DNA of 64,000 bases, from contig NZ_CP030028.1 in assembly GCF_003586445.1 (NCBI RefSeq), forward strand, positions 2,184,501 through 2,248,500, in the 5' to 3' direction. Both the position numbers and the translations under genes were made by a program. The stretch's first letter is position 1. Each line of letters begins with the position of its first letter. The notes beneath the pieces were generated by a model. It was not told the DNA's origin and did not search any database. It saw nothing but the letters and a program-made list of their open reading frames with translations. Shown here in pieces: positions 1-8,357 of this stretch. The DNA comes from Bacillus sp. Y1. Lineage in GTDB: Bacteria > Bacillota > Bacilli > Bacillales > Cytobacillaceae.

Positions 1-115
1 AGCAATTTTTTTTGTTTGATAGCAGATTTACCTCACTTATGAATCTTTAGGTAATTTTACGTTTCCTAAATATTTAATCTTTGGATGGAAAAGAATATGA
101 AAAGTGAGGTGTGAT

Positions 116-994
116 ATGAGGAACTTTACTTTATTTGTCATAGTAGGAATTCTTATCTGTCTATTCATTTTCCCGGTAGGTTCTAGAGCAAATGTACAAA
201 AGTATGACGATGACGATCTTCCCATTAGCTTTGAAATTGAGATCCTGCCATGGGAAGTTGCCAAAGACATCCTCCCAAAAGGAAAGAAGTTTACCGTGAT
301 TGATGTTGAAAGTGGGAAACAATTCAAGGTTCAAAGACGAGCGGGTAACAAGCATGCTGATGTTCAGCCTCTTACCACAAAAGATACTAAGATCATGAAG
401 GAAATATATGACGGGAAGTGGAGTTGGAACAGAAGAGCGATCATCGTGAAGGTGGGAGATCAATGTATTGCAGCTTCAATGCATGGAATGCCTCACGGAG
501 CAGGAGCACTCCAAAACGGATTTCCGGGCCATTTTTGCATTCACTTTTTAGGAAGTACCACCCATCGCTCAAGAAAGATGGATAAACTCCATCATTTAAT
601 GATCTTAAAAGCGGGCGGAAAAGAAGAAGAGTACTTACATACCATTGATCCGTATGAAATGATTGAGTTTTTTGTTACAGGCATAAATTATCAAGACCCT
701 CATTTACTGAAAGTAACTAGTGCAGAAAACAATACTCCCACAAAATTGAAGAAAATGGCAAAGTCTTTTACTTACTTCCGAATCACGTCCATGTCCTTTT
801 TACCAGTGGAAGATCTGGAAGGTCAGCTGGTGCTAGAAGTTCCTGTAGAAGCAAAATATCACACAGATAAAAGTGGGAAAATAACAAAGAACATGACCTT
901 TATTTTAAGAAAAAATAGTGTTATGGATCGGTGGATGATTGACACGGAGCATTTTTTCAATCAAATAAAGGGGAAAAAAAGAAAACCTACATGA
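116..994 (+). CDS. Secreted protein of unknown function
   Basis: About 292 aa. The N-terminus (MRNFTLFVIVGILICLFIF) is a signal peptide or membrane anchor, so the protein is exported. I chose the ATG at 116 because AGTGAGGTG sits just upstream; an in-frame GTG at 104 would put this Shine-Dalgarno site inside the gene. The mature part has a dense His/Cys/Gly region near residues 120-165 (AASMHGMPHGAGAL, then GHFCIHFLGSTTH). This loosely recalls the catalytic stretch of L,D-transpeptidase-like wall enzymes, with one Cys flanked by His. I do not recognise the family and that resemblance is inference only. The gene is monocistronic: its 3' end forms the first arm of a terminator. Confidence 0.75.
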   Translation: MRNFTLFVIVGILICLFIFPVGSRANVQKYDDDDLPISFEIEILPWEVAKDILPKGKKFTVIDVESGKQFKVQRRAGNKHADVQPLTTKDTKIMKEIYDGKWSWNRRAIIVKVGDQCIAASMHGMPHGAGALQNGFPGHFCIHFLGSTTHRSRKMDKLHHLMILKAGGKEEEYLHTIDPYEMIEFFVTGINYQDPHLLKVTSAENNTPTKLKKMAKSFTYFRITSMSFLPVEDLEGQLVLEVPVEAKYHTDKSGKITKNMTFILRKNSVMDRWMIDTEHFFNQIKGKKRKPT

Positions 995-1011
995 TTAGGT
1001 TTTCTTTTTTT
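978..1011 (+). terminator. Rho-independent terminator
   Basis: Stem AGAAAACCTA / TAGGTTTTCT with a 6-nt loop followed by a T run. The 5' arm overlaps the last codons of the secreted-protein gene. Confidence 0.85.
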
Positions 1012-1078
1012 GCTATACTAAAAAACAAAACATTTAAAAATAGTAGTATAGTTTTGAACAATAAGGAGACAACCCGAA

Positions 1079-2263
1079 ATGAAATTACAGGCATCAGCTA
1101 AGATGGATAAACTAACAACATCCATTTTTATAGACTTAGCCAATCGAAAAAATGAACTCATGAATAGTGGGAAAGATGTGATTGATTTAAGTGTCGGAAG
1201 TCCCGATTTACCTCCATCGTCATTGGTTATGGATACGATTAGTACATACAGTAAAGATCCAGCGAATTATGGATATACGTTAAAAGGAACGGCTGAGTTT
1301 AGTGAAGCGGTTAGCTATTTCTATAAAAACCGTTATGGAGTGGAGCTTAACCCGAGGGATGAAGTTCTTCAGCTTATGGGTTCGCAGGATGGACTATCAC
1401 ACTTAGCAACGGCCATGGTTAACACAGGTGAATATGTGCTTGTGCCTGACCCAGGTTATCCGATTTACGAGGCGAGTGTCACGATTGCGGGTGGAGTCGT
1501 GTATCCGATGCCATTATTAGAAGAAAATGATTTTCTTCCTATTTTAGAGGACATCCCGGAAGAGGTGTTAGCGAAAACAAAAATGATGATCTTAAGTTAT
1601 CCCGGAAATCCAGTAACTGCCATTGCGGACAGAAGCTTTTTTGAAAAGTTAGTAGCTTTTGCTAAGAAGCATGACATCCTTGTGGTACACGATTTCGCTT
1701 ATTCGGAACTTATTTTTGATGATCATCCTCAATTGAGCTTTATGTCTATTGAAGGGGCAAAGGAAGTTGGAATTGAGTTCAATTCTTTATCAAAAACCTT
1801 TAATATGGCTGGCTGCCGAATTGGATATGTGGTCGGAAATGTTCAAGCATTACAAATTCTAGCCTCTCTAAAGTCACATATGGATTACGGAGTGTTTTTA
1901 CCGATCCAAAAAGCAGCAGTAGCAGCATTAACTTCCGATTTTTTGATGCTTGCTGAACAGAAACACATATACGAAGACCGAAGAAATACATTAATTGACG
2001 GACTCAATCAGGGTGGCTGGGAAGTGAAAACTACCCCGGCAACAATGTTCATTTGGACGAAAATTCCTCAAGGCTGGACCTCTCGTCAGTTTGCTTTTAA
2101 ATTGCTTGAACATGCTGGTGTGGCGGTTGTACCAGGAGACGCATTCGGAGCAGGGGGAGAAGGGTACGTGCGAATCGCATTAGTACAGCCTTCTGAAAGA
2201 TTAGCAGAAGCCGCAGAGCGAATTCAGAAGTTTTTACATACCTATCGACCAGAAATCAATTAA
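1079..2263 (+). CDS. PLP-dependent class I/II aminotransferase
   Basis: 394 aa, the full length of fold-type I aminotransferases. It transfers an amino group between an amino acid and a 2-oxo acid using pyridoxal phosphate. Visible marks are the substrate/cofactor loop YPGNPVTA near residue 175, the NxxxY-type region before it, and the Schiff-base lysine in NSLSKTFNMAGCRIGY near residue 235. This lysine motif is of the LL-diaminopimelate/aspartate-like subgroup, but the substrate cannot be told from sequence. ATAAGGAGACAACCC precedes the ATG. It stands alone between two terminators, with no amino-acid biosynthetic partner nearby. Confidence 0.9.
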   Translation: MKLQASAKMDKLTTSIFIDLANRKNELMNSGKDVIDLSVGSPDLPPSSLVMDTISTYSKDPANYGYTLKGTAEFSEAVSYFYKNRYGVELNPRDEVLQLMGSQDGLSHLATAMVNTGEYVLVPDPGYPIYEASVTIAGGVVYPMPLLEENDFLPILEDIPEEVLAKTKMMILSYPGNPVTAIADRSFFEKLVAFAKKHDILVVHDFAYSELIFDDHPQLSFMSIEGAKEVGIEFNSLSKTFNMAGCRIGYVVGNVQALQILASLKSHMDYGVFLPIQKAAVAALTSDFLMLAEQKHIYEDRRNTLIDGLNQGGWEVKTTPATMFIWTKIPQGWTSRQFAFKLLEHAGVAVVPGDAFGAGGEGYVRIALVQPSERLAEAAERIQKFLHTYRPEIN

Positions 2264-2266
2264 TAT

Positions 2267-2315
2267 AAATCCCTTTCATTGTAGGAACTTTACTACTTTG
2301 ATAGGGATTTTTTTT
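2267..2315 (+). terminator. Rho-independent terminator
   Basis: AAATCCCT ... AGGGATTT followed by a run of seven T; ends the aminotransferase transcript. Confidence 0.85.
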
Positions 2316-2403
2316 GTCTGAAAAGTGCAATGTGCGATTTTTATCATTAGGAGAAAAAATATTTTTAACTTGTTTGTGGGTAATTGTAAGAGTAGTAGTA
2401 TAC

Positions 2404-2501
2404 AAAAAAGAGGAATTGTCCTGGCGGCTCGGCTACCATAGCGATTGCGTTAGGCCCGTGGCTTTGCGTCTCTTATTTTCATAAGGTTTGCCTTTGCAGG
2501 A
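2404..2501 (-). ncRNA. c-di-GMP-I (GEMM) riboswitch aptamer
   Basis: Read on the minus strand, the segment carries the GEMM-I hallmarks in order: GGCAAACC, a CUUAU-GAAA-AUAAG hairpin with the GNRA tetraloop, ACGCAAAGCC, CGGGCCUAA, and GGUAGCCGAGCCGCC. P1 closes with UCCUG (2501-2497) pairing to CAGGA (2423-2419). Downstream is a weak AGGA-CAAU-UCCU hairpin and six T, which may be the expression-platform terminator. The aptamer starts about seven bases after the stop codon of the 104-aa minus gene. No minus-strand gene follows before the convergent aminotransferase, so its target is not evident. Confidence 0.88.
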
Positions 2502-2507
2502 TGGTGG

Positions 2508-2822
2508 TTATTTAATTTGTTCGGTAGCTAAATCAATGACAGATTGTAAAAGTTGAATGTCGATCCATATTTGCTCTCTTATAGTATCCTCTGTACATTT
2601 TGATTGTTCATATTGTAAAAGCTCTAATTCTCTCTTGAAATAAATCACATCAAGGGCATCTTGAAGACTTTGCTTCGATATAAGATCATGCTGTGAATAC
2701 ATCAACCTTCGTATCGCCTCATTTTTTAAAAATTTGAGAAAGTCATTTTCTAAGTTGAACTTTATGGCTCGAATTATGATATTTGACAATTGTTCATCAT
2801 CTAGTCTTTGTAGCGAATTCAT
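2508..2822 (-). CDS. Small helical protein of unknown function
   Basis: 104 aa, predicted almost wholly alpha-helical, acidic and soluble, with one Cys and no membrane segment. AGAAAGGATTACCCT precedes the ATG. I do not recognise a family. The region with IRRLMYSQHDL and the following heptad-like stretch (about residues 50-75) could form a coiled coil or a protein-binding hairpin. Its interest is context: a c-di-GMP-I aptamer begins right after its stop codon and must lie in the same transcript if transcription reads through. Confidence 0.7.
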   Translation of the reverse strand: MNSLQRLDDEQLSNIIIRAIKFNLENDFLKFLKNEAIRRLMYSQHDLISKQSLQDALDVIYFKRELELLQYEQSKCTEDTIREQIWIDIQLLQSVIDLATEQIK

Positions 2823-2856
2823 AGGGTAATCCTTTCTTACAATCTACTTAAATTAG

Positions 2857-2884
2857 TATATATAGGATAAGTTCAATAGTCCAA
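2857..2884 (-). promoter_or_regulatory. Probable sigma-A promoter of the 104-aa gene
   Basis: On the minus strand, TTGGAC and TATATA separated by 16 bp, about 35 bp before the start codon. Confidence 0.45.
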
Positions 2885-3073
2885 AGGTAACTGCACACAT
2901 CACAAGATATTTTTCGACAAAATTCGGGTGACTGATTATTTGTGCGCTGACGTATATCATTACCCGTTATTGAAGAAATGTAGACATAAAAAAGCAAAAA
3001 ATTTGTAGGGAAATTATGGTTGGAGTAAAATGGGTATTGTTATTGGAATATTTTCACAAAGGGAGTAATGTAT

Positions 3074-3640
3074 ATGGCGGAAATACAAGCAAAACAGGGT
3101 CGTCAAGCTGAGTATGACATTGATCCAAGCTATTTAAATCGTTGGTCGCCTCGTTCGTTTTTAGAAAAAGAAGTACCAGAGGACGTTCTTATGAGTGTAT
3201 TAGAAGCAGCACATTGGGCTCCATCTGCAAATAACTCTCAGCCTTGGAGATTTGTGATTGCACGCTCACAAGAGGATCGTGAAAAATTTCATTCTTTTAT
3301 CAAGGAAGGAAATCGTAAATGGTGCGAAAAGGCTCCAGTTTTTGTGGCAATTTTGTCTGATAAAAAATTGGGTTACCATGCGTTTGATACCGGTTCGGCT
3401 TGGGGATATTTAGCACTACAGGCAAGTCAAAAAGGATTAATCACTCACCCGATGGCAGGTTTTTATCAGGATCAAGCTCGAGAAGCACTAAATGTCCCCG
3501 ATGACTTCGACATTCAAGTGATTGTCGCAATAGGATATCAGGGAGAGAAAGAAACGCTACCAGCAGAATTACAAGACCGTGAGCAACCATCGGGCAGACG
3601 ACCTCTGAAGGAGTTAGTTTTTGAAGGTGAATACAAGTAG
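3074..3640 (+). CDS. Nitroreductase-family flavoprotein
   Basis: 188 aa. FMN-dependent, NAD(P)H-using oxidoreductase of the nitroreductase fold. The family signature is near residues 18-50: SPRSFLEKEVPEDVL followed by AAHWAPSANNSQPWRFV, where the Arg/Ser and SANNSQPW residues bind FMN. The C-terminal IVAIGYQGE motif is also typical. AAAGGGAG lies eight bases before the ATG at 3074; the ATG two codons earlier is too close to it. The physiological substrate is unknown. Monocistronic, with its own terminator. Confidence 0.9.
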   Translation: MAEIQAKQGRQAEYDIDPSYLNRWSPRSFLEKEVPEDVLMSVLEAAHWAPSANNSQPWRFVIARSQEDREKFHSFIKEGNRKWCEKAPVFVAILSDKKLGYHAFDTGSAWGYLALQASQKGLITHPMAGFYQDQAREALNVPDDFDIQVIVAIGYQGEKETLPAELQDREQPSGRRPLKELVFEGEYK

Positions 3641-3652
3641 ATTGGGAAGTTG

Positions 3653-3681
3653 AGCAAATCACTGAGTGGTTTGCTTTTTTT
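3653..3681 (+). terminator. Rho-independent terminator
   Basis: AGCAAATCACT / AGTGGTTTGCT (one wobble) followed by seven T. Confidence 0.85.
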
Positions 3682-3890
3682 ATATGATCGCATTTGTTAA
3701 AGGTGGTTTTTGCTTTTGGGGGGTGGGTGAACTATTGGGCGTAGTTAGTGCTTGTGGATTCCAGGAGGGGGCAAAGTTGGCGTTTAGGACCTCCACTTTA
3801 ATTTATGTGTTTCCATGATGCAAGAAAAGTAACCCATCTATTACTTTTTACGTCAGTAGTAGAAATGAATATTTTGGGAGGAGATTTCTG

Positions 3891-4334
3891 TTGAAGTATG
3901 TAAAAACGATGGTCATCATTTTGATAGTGGTTGCTTGTGTGTTCTTAGCAAATAGATTCATAACGTTTGGACCTCCTTCACCGAGTGTAATAGTGGAGGA
4001 TATGGAGGTCCCAACGATTCAAGGGTCCTATTGTTGGAGCGGGTTCATAAACTCTAAGTGTGTAGATATGATTGCTCCTCCAGAGTTACTGGCAAGCAAA
4101 GAACTCAAACCTATTCAAGTACCACCTCAATCGAATATAAAAATTCAATTTAAAAAACAACCAAAACCGGGCTCATTAGGTGCAAACCTATGGACACAGG
4201 GTACACCAAAAACGGTGAAGGTAAAAGGGAATGAATTCACCGCACCAAAAGAGCCAGGTGTTTATGTTTATGACATCTTTGCAGCATGGGAAAATGGGTC
4301 GTCGAGTTATGCTTTTTCGATTGAAGTGAAATGA
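3891..4334 (+). CDS. Membrane-anchored extracytoplasmic protein
   Basis: 147 aa starting at TTG after a strong GGGAGGAGA site. One N-terminal hydrophobic segment (about residues 7-25), then an exported domain with two Cys (GSYCWSG and SKCVDM, about residues 47 and 56) that could pair. The C-terminus has alternating hydrophobic residues typical of a beta-sandwich. The family is conserved in Bacillus-type genomes as hypothetical protein, to my recollection; I cannot assign a role. It lies 70 bp upstream of the MBL hydrolase with no terminator between, so they may be co-transcribed. Confidence 0.75.
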   Translation: MKYVKTMVIILIVVACVFLANRFITFGPPSPSVIVEDMEVPTIQGSYCWSGFINSKCVDMIAPPELLASKELKPIQVPPQSNIKIQFKKQPKPGSLGANLWTQGTPKTVKVKGNEFTAPKEPGVYVYDIFAAWENGSSSYAFSIEVK

Positions 4335-4404
4335 AATTCAACCATAAGTGTTCTATAATGAGATAAAGATAAAAATCAATGTAACAAAAAAGGAAGTTTC
4401 TCTA

Positions 4405-5364
4405 ATGAAAAAATATGAAAACCAAATACCAACCTCTATGAATATGAATCTAAAGTCCATGATCAGCATGATGAAGGATTCTGTAACTAGTAGAAGCATT
4501 CGAAGGCCAAGCATTCCCATCCAGGTAGAAAATTTTGTAGAGGGAACTACTTCTCATTCAAGGGTTACCTGGTTTGGGCATTCGGCTTTTCTTCTTGAGC
4601 TAGAAGGGAAAAGTCTTTTCTTTGATCCTATGCTTGGTAACCGTCCGTCACCGGTTTCATGGGCTGGTACGAAACGTTTTAGCACAAATTTACCGATTGA
4701 ACCTGAAGAACTTTCTAGTATTGATGCGATTGTGATCTCACATGACCACTATGATCACCTGGATTATTCGTCTATTCGTAGACTAAAGGATAAAACACAA
4801 AGATTTATTGTACCGTTAGGGGTACGACGATGTTTAATCAATTGGGGTGTTCCTTCAGAAAAAATTACTGAGCATGCCTGGGGTGACGAAGTTCAGCTTG
4901 AGCATCTTACTCTAGCTTGTATGCCCGCGAGACATTTTTCCGGAAGAGGTTTATTTAATCGAAATTCTACCTTGTGGTGTTCATGGGTGATAGCAGGACG
5001 TGAAACAAAGGTATACTACAGTGGCGACAGCGGTTATGGTCCACACTTCAAGGAAATCGGTGACACCTATGGACCTTTTGACGTAACTTTAATGGAATGC
5101 GGTCAATATGATGAGCGTTGGTCCCATATCCATATGCTACCGGAAGAGACGGTACAAGCACATCTTGATGTTCGTGGTGATTTGTTAATTCCTGTTCATT
5201 GGGGAGCCTTTACCCTTGCTTTCCATTCGTGGATTGATCCGATAGAACGGGTTACAAAAGCAGCATCTCAGCATCAGGTCTCCATTGCTACACCGAAAAT
5301 CAGGGAAATCGTTTGCATAGGCATGGATGAATGTCCGAGAACTCCTTGGTGGAGAGAGAAGTAG
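4405..5364 (+). CDS. MBL-fold metallo-hydrolase (NAPE-PLD-like)
   Basis: 319 aa. Zinc-dependent hydrolase of the metallo-beta-lactamase fold. The metal motif SHDHYDHLD is near residue 113; further ligands are probably the His in MPARHFSGR, the Asp in YYSGDSGYG and the His in IPVHWGAF. The order and spacing, with WFGHSAFLLE near the N-terminus, fit the NAPE-PLD/UlaG-like branch, whose bacterial members mostly have unknown substrates. AAGGAAG eight bases before 4405 selects this ATG over an upstream in-frame one at 4348. No signal peptide, so probably cytoplasmic. Confidence 0.88.
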   Translation: MKKYENQIPTSMNMNLKSMISMMKDSVTSRSIRRPSIPIQVENFVEGTTSHSRVTWFGHSAFLLELEGKSLFFDPMLGNRPSPVSWAGTKRFSTNLPIEPEELSSIDAIVISHDHYDHLDYSSIRRLKDKTQRFIVPLGVRRCLINWGVPSEKITEHAWGDEVQLEHLTLACMPARHFSGRGLFNRNSTLWCSWVIAGRETKVYYSGDSGYGPHFKEIGDTYGPFDVTLMECGQYDERWSHIHMLPEETVQAHLDVRGDLLIPVHWGAFTLAFHSWIDPIERVTKAASQHQVSIATPKIREIVCIGMDECPRTPWWREK

Positions 5365-5789
5365 ACGTAAGTTTGCTTCTTTTTTTAGTACAATCCTTTA
5401 TTGTAACCGATCTATTTGACCCTCGTGCACGAGGAGAACTTCATCCAAGCATAATATCTCGAGATTTCCATTTCCATAATCAAATACTACATTACACATT
5501 AGACCTTTATAAAGGACTATTTCATAAATCAATTTCCACACACCTTTCTAAGTATTATTTTTCAACACAAAATCTATTTTAACAACATCAGTCTTTAAAT
5601 AAAACCATTTATTACCAACATTTTCAGTCAAGTTACAACAAATTTCAACGATTCTTTGTCGACGCTCGTTCGTCTACCTTCTTTTATCCTTTTTTATAAA
5701 CAAGACTTTAGTTGTATTCAAATATATTGATGATGAGGGTAATATATGAGGATGTATGCTGTGAATTACAAAGAGAGAAGGTAAGTAAG
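5365..5789. other. 425-bp gap without a convincing gene
   Basis: AT-rich. The only clear structure is a palindrome CTCGTGCACGAG at 5422-5433. Short open frames here lack a Shine-Dalgarno site. Confidence 0.6.
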
Positions 5790-6887
5790 ATGGATTTTTT
5801 TTCGGTCCAACTCGACTATGATATGTTAAAGGATTTAGGGATCTCTATAGGAATCTTGCTTTTATTTATTCTATTTAGAAACCTTTTTACGAAGTATGTA
5901 TTTCAATTGATTTTAAAATTGTCTAGAAAAACCCCTACTGATTTTTTTACGCAAATCTGTTTAAGCTTTGAACGTCCGATCGGCTGGTTATTTATTATTA
6001 TCGGGTTGTATGTAGCGATGGATTATTTCCCGTTTATCGAACAGCACAATGCGCTATTTTTAAAATTCTTACGATCGATGGTGATTGTAACCATTACGTG
6101 GGGGTTATTTAATCTTTCTTCCCCAACCACAGGAATTATTATGAGTGTGAATCAAAAGATTAATAATAAGATAGATTTAATATTGATTCCCTTTATTTCA
6201 AGAACCATTCGTGTGATCCTTGTTGCCATCAGCATCAGTATTATTGGTCAGGAGTTTGATTATGACGTAAATGGTTTGGTTGCTGGTTTAGGACTTGGTG
6301 GTCTCGCTTTTGCGTTAGCTGCTAAAGAAGCGGTAGGCAACCTGATTGGTGGAATCGTCATTGTAACCGAAAAACCTTTTTCGATTGGAGATTGGATTTT
6401 AACTCCTAGTGTCGAGGGGACGGTTGAAGATATCAATTTCAGAAGCACGAAGGTTCGAACGTTTAGTCAGGCTTTAGTGACCGTTCCGAATTCAACCTTA
6501 GCAAACGAACCAATTACCAACTGGAGTCGAATGGGGAAAAGACGAATTACTTTCCACTTAGGGCTAAACTATAAATCCACTAAAGATCAAATTCAAAGAG
6601 TCGTTCAGCGGGTGGAACATATGCTGCGAAATCATGAGGACGTTCATCCGGATACGATTATGGTTGCATTTGATCAGTATAATGATAGCAGCCTTGATAT
6701 TCTCTTATACTTTTTCACCAACACGACTGTTTGGGGAGAACATGTGAAAATTAAACATGAAATCAACATAGCGATAATGGCGATTTTAGAAGAAGAGGGA
6801 GTCGAAGTGGCGTTCCCAAGTAGAACGATTTACGTATCATCACAGGAATCCAGTGACTTGCTTCAAACTATGGGTTCTTTAGATTGA
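5790..6887 (+). CDS. MscS-family mechanosensitive channel
   Basis: 365 aa. Small-conductance mechanosensitive channel of the inner membrane, releasing solutes on hypo-osmotic shock. Four to five membrane segments occupy about residues 10-200. The pore helix carries the Gly/Ala-rich GLGLGGLAFALAAKEAVGN, followed by the family's beta domain start GGIVIVTEKPFSIGDWI and the C-terminal alpha/beta domain. Length fits YkuT/YhdY-type channels. I chose 5790 because GAGAGAAGG lies upstream; earlier in-frame starts have none. Monocistronic. Confidence 0.92.
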   Translation: MDFFSVQLDYDMLKDLGISIGILLLFILFRNLFTKYVFQLILKLSRKTPTDFFTQICLSFERPIGWLFIIIGLYVAMDYFPFIEQHNALFLKFLRSMVIVTITWGLFNLSSPTTGIIMSVNQKINNKIDLILIPFISRTIRVILVAISISIIGQEFDYDVNGLVAGLGLGGLAFALAAKEAVGNLIGGIVIVTEKPFSIGDWILTPSVEGTVEDINFRSTKVRTFSQALVTVPNSTLANEPITNWSRMGKRRITFHLGLNYKSTKDQIQRVVQRVEHMLRNHEDVHPDTIMVAFDQYNDSSLDILLYFFTNTTVWGEHVKIKHEINIAIMAILEEEGVEVAFPSRTIYVSSQESSDLLQTMGSLD

Positions 6888-6901
6888 AAATGAAGTGTTA
6901 A

Positions 6902-6938
6902 GAGACCAACCGTTTATTTTGGCGGTTGGCTCTTTTTT
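6902..6938 (+). terminator. Rho-independent terminator
   Basis: GAGACCAACCG / CGGTTGGCTC and a six-T run. Confidence 0.9.
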
Positions 6939-7023
6939 AATAGTGGCAGATCCTTAAAGAAGGATTCTACTAGCTTGATGTTGAAATATTTTATACGCGC
7001 ATATAGACAAGGAGATAACGCAT

Positions 7024-7878
7024 GTGAAAAGGGAATTACGTTATATTGGGGAAAAAATTGTTGAAAATGAGGATATATTAGCTAAAAGAATATCAGAGTT
7101 AATCGATTCGGATTATTCATCAAGCTTAAGTAAAGCTGGGGCTCCAGGCCAAGAGTTGCATGCCTACAGAGCGGAACTCGTCAGATACTTCGGACAGGCA
7201 TTATACGAGGAAAAGGAGATCATTCAAGAGCACGTGATACATTGGGGGAAAAAGGCCGCTAGATTTGCGATGAAATATCAGGTGTCACTAAGCAATGCCT
7301 TACGCGCTGTAAGCTTTTACCGAACCATTCTATGGGATGTATTTACCGACGAGTTAGCAGAAAAACAATTTGCGGCCATTACGATGCTAGATGTGTCTAA
7401 AATCATTGATCCTTTAATAGATAAAGTAATGCAAGTGATGAGCGAAGTGTATGAAAAAAGAACCACTGAGTTAATGAATATTGCTTATTCCGCCGTAGAG
7501 GAATTATCCGTTCCCGTTGTGGTGATTACAAAAGGGATTGCGGTGATTCCACTGATCGGGACGATAGACACAAAACGAGCGCAATTAATCATGGAAACCG
7601 TACTTAATGAAGGATCACGTCTTCAGTTAGATTCACTAATTATGGATGTATCTGGTGTACCCATCATTGATACTATGGTAGCTGACCAAATTTATAAAAT
7701 CATAACAGCTTTAAAACTAAGTGGGATAGAGCCTTTAATTACTGGGATTCGCCCAGAATTGGCTCAAACGATTGTGAATATTGGCTTGCATTTTAATGAA
7801 GTAATAACACAATCATCGCTAGAGAATGCGTTGAAGCAATTAGGGTTTAGAATAGAAAAAGCCGGTAACATGAGGTGA
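7024..7878 (+). CDS. RsbR-type stressosome co-antagonist (STAS)
   Basis: 284 aa. N-terminal non-heme globin-like helical domain (about residues 1-155) and C-terminal STAS domain (about 165-275). RsbR paralogs build the stressosome with RsbS and, once phosphorylated by RsbT, release RsbT to start the sigma-B cascade. Both phosphorylatable threonines are present: T183 in GTIDTKRA (RsbRA T171 position) and T217 in IIDTMVADQ (T205 position). GTG start after AAGGAGATAACGCAT. No rsbS/rsbT is adjacent, so it is a dispersed paralog. Four bases separate it from fosB, implying co-transcription. Confidence 0.92.
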   Translation: MKRELRYIGEKIVENEDILAKRISELIDSDYSSSLSKAGAPGQELHAYRAELVRYFGQALYEEKEIIQEHVIHWGKKAARFAMKYQVSLSNALRAVSFYRTILWDVFTDELAEKQFAAITMLDVSKIIDPLIDKVMQVMSEVYEKRTTELMNIAYSAVEELSVPVVVITKGIAVIPLIGTIDTKRAQLIMETVLNEGSRLQLDSLIMDVSGVPIIDTMVADQIYKIITALKLSGIEPLITGIRPELAQTIVNIGLHFNEVITQSSLENALKQLGFRIEKAGNMR

Positions 7879-7882
7879 AGAA

Positions 7883-8305
7883 TTGACGATTAAAGGTTTA
7901 AACCATCTATTATTTTCTGTTTCTGATTTAGAAAAATCGATTCATTTTTACCAAAATGTATTTGATGCAAAGCTTTTAGTAAAAGGGAGAAGTACCGCTT
8001 ATTTTGATTTACATGGGATTTGGCTTGCGCTTAATGTCGAAAAGGATATTCCTCGAAAAGAAATATCCCAATCTTACACGCATATAGCTTTTTCTGTAGA
8101 TGAGGAAGATCTAGACATGTTATATGAAAAGCTGCAGCTTTTGAACGTAAACATTCTATCCGGGCGTACCAGAGATGAACGCGATAAAAAGTCGATTTAC
8201 TTTACAGATCCGGATGGACATAAATTTGAATTCCATACAGGTACTCTACAGAATCGTTTAGAATACTACAAACAAGACAAATCACATATGGAATTTTTCG
8301 AATAA
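7883..8305 (+). CDS. fosB: FosB metallothiol transferase
   Basis: 140 aa, full length. Mn2+/Mg2+-dependent enzyme adding bacillithiol (or cysteine) to fosfomycin and opening its epoxide. Vicinal-oxygen-chelate fold with metal ligands H8 (GLNHLLF), H67 (YTHIAF) and E116 (KFEFHTG). The stretch [20 protein letters not shown] is highly typical of FosB. TTG start with GAGGTGAAG upstream. Directly follows the RsbR-type gene and shares its terminator, so it may be transcribed with a stress-sensor gene. Confidence 0.95.
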   Translation: MTIKGLNHLLFSVSDLEKSIHFYQNVFDAKLLVKGRSTAYFDLHGIWLALNVEKDIPRKEISQSYTHIAFSVDEEDLDMLYEKLQLLNVNILSGRTRDERDKKSIYFTDPDGHKFEFHTGTLQNRLEYYKQDKSHMEFFE

Positions 8306-8315
8306 GCAAATGAAA

Positions 8316-8352
8316 GCCCTGATTGGTAAATCCGCCAATTAGGGCTATTTTT
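8316..8352 (+). terminator. Rho-independent terminator
   Basis: GCCCTGATTGG / CCAATTAGGGC then TATTTTT. It ends only five bases before the next open frame begins. Confidence 0.88.
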
Positions 8353-8357
8353 CTTTC

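Noticed and set aside
5331..5582. Open frame overlapping the end of the MBL hydrolase gene
   Set aside because: No ribosome site, AT-rich composition and no recognisable fold.
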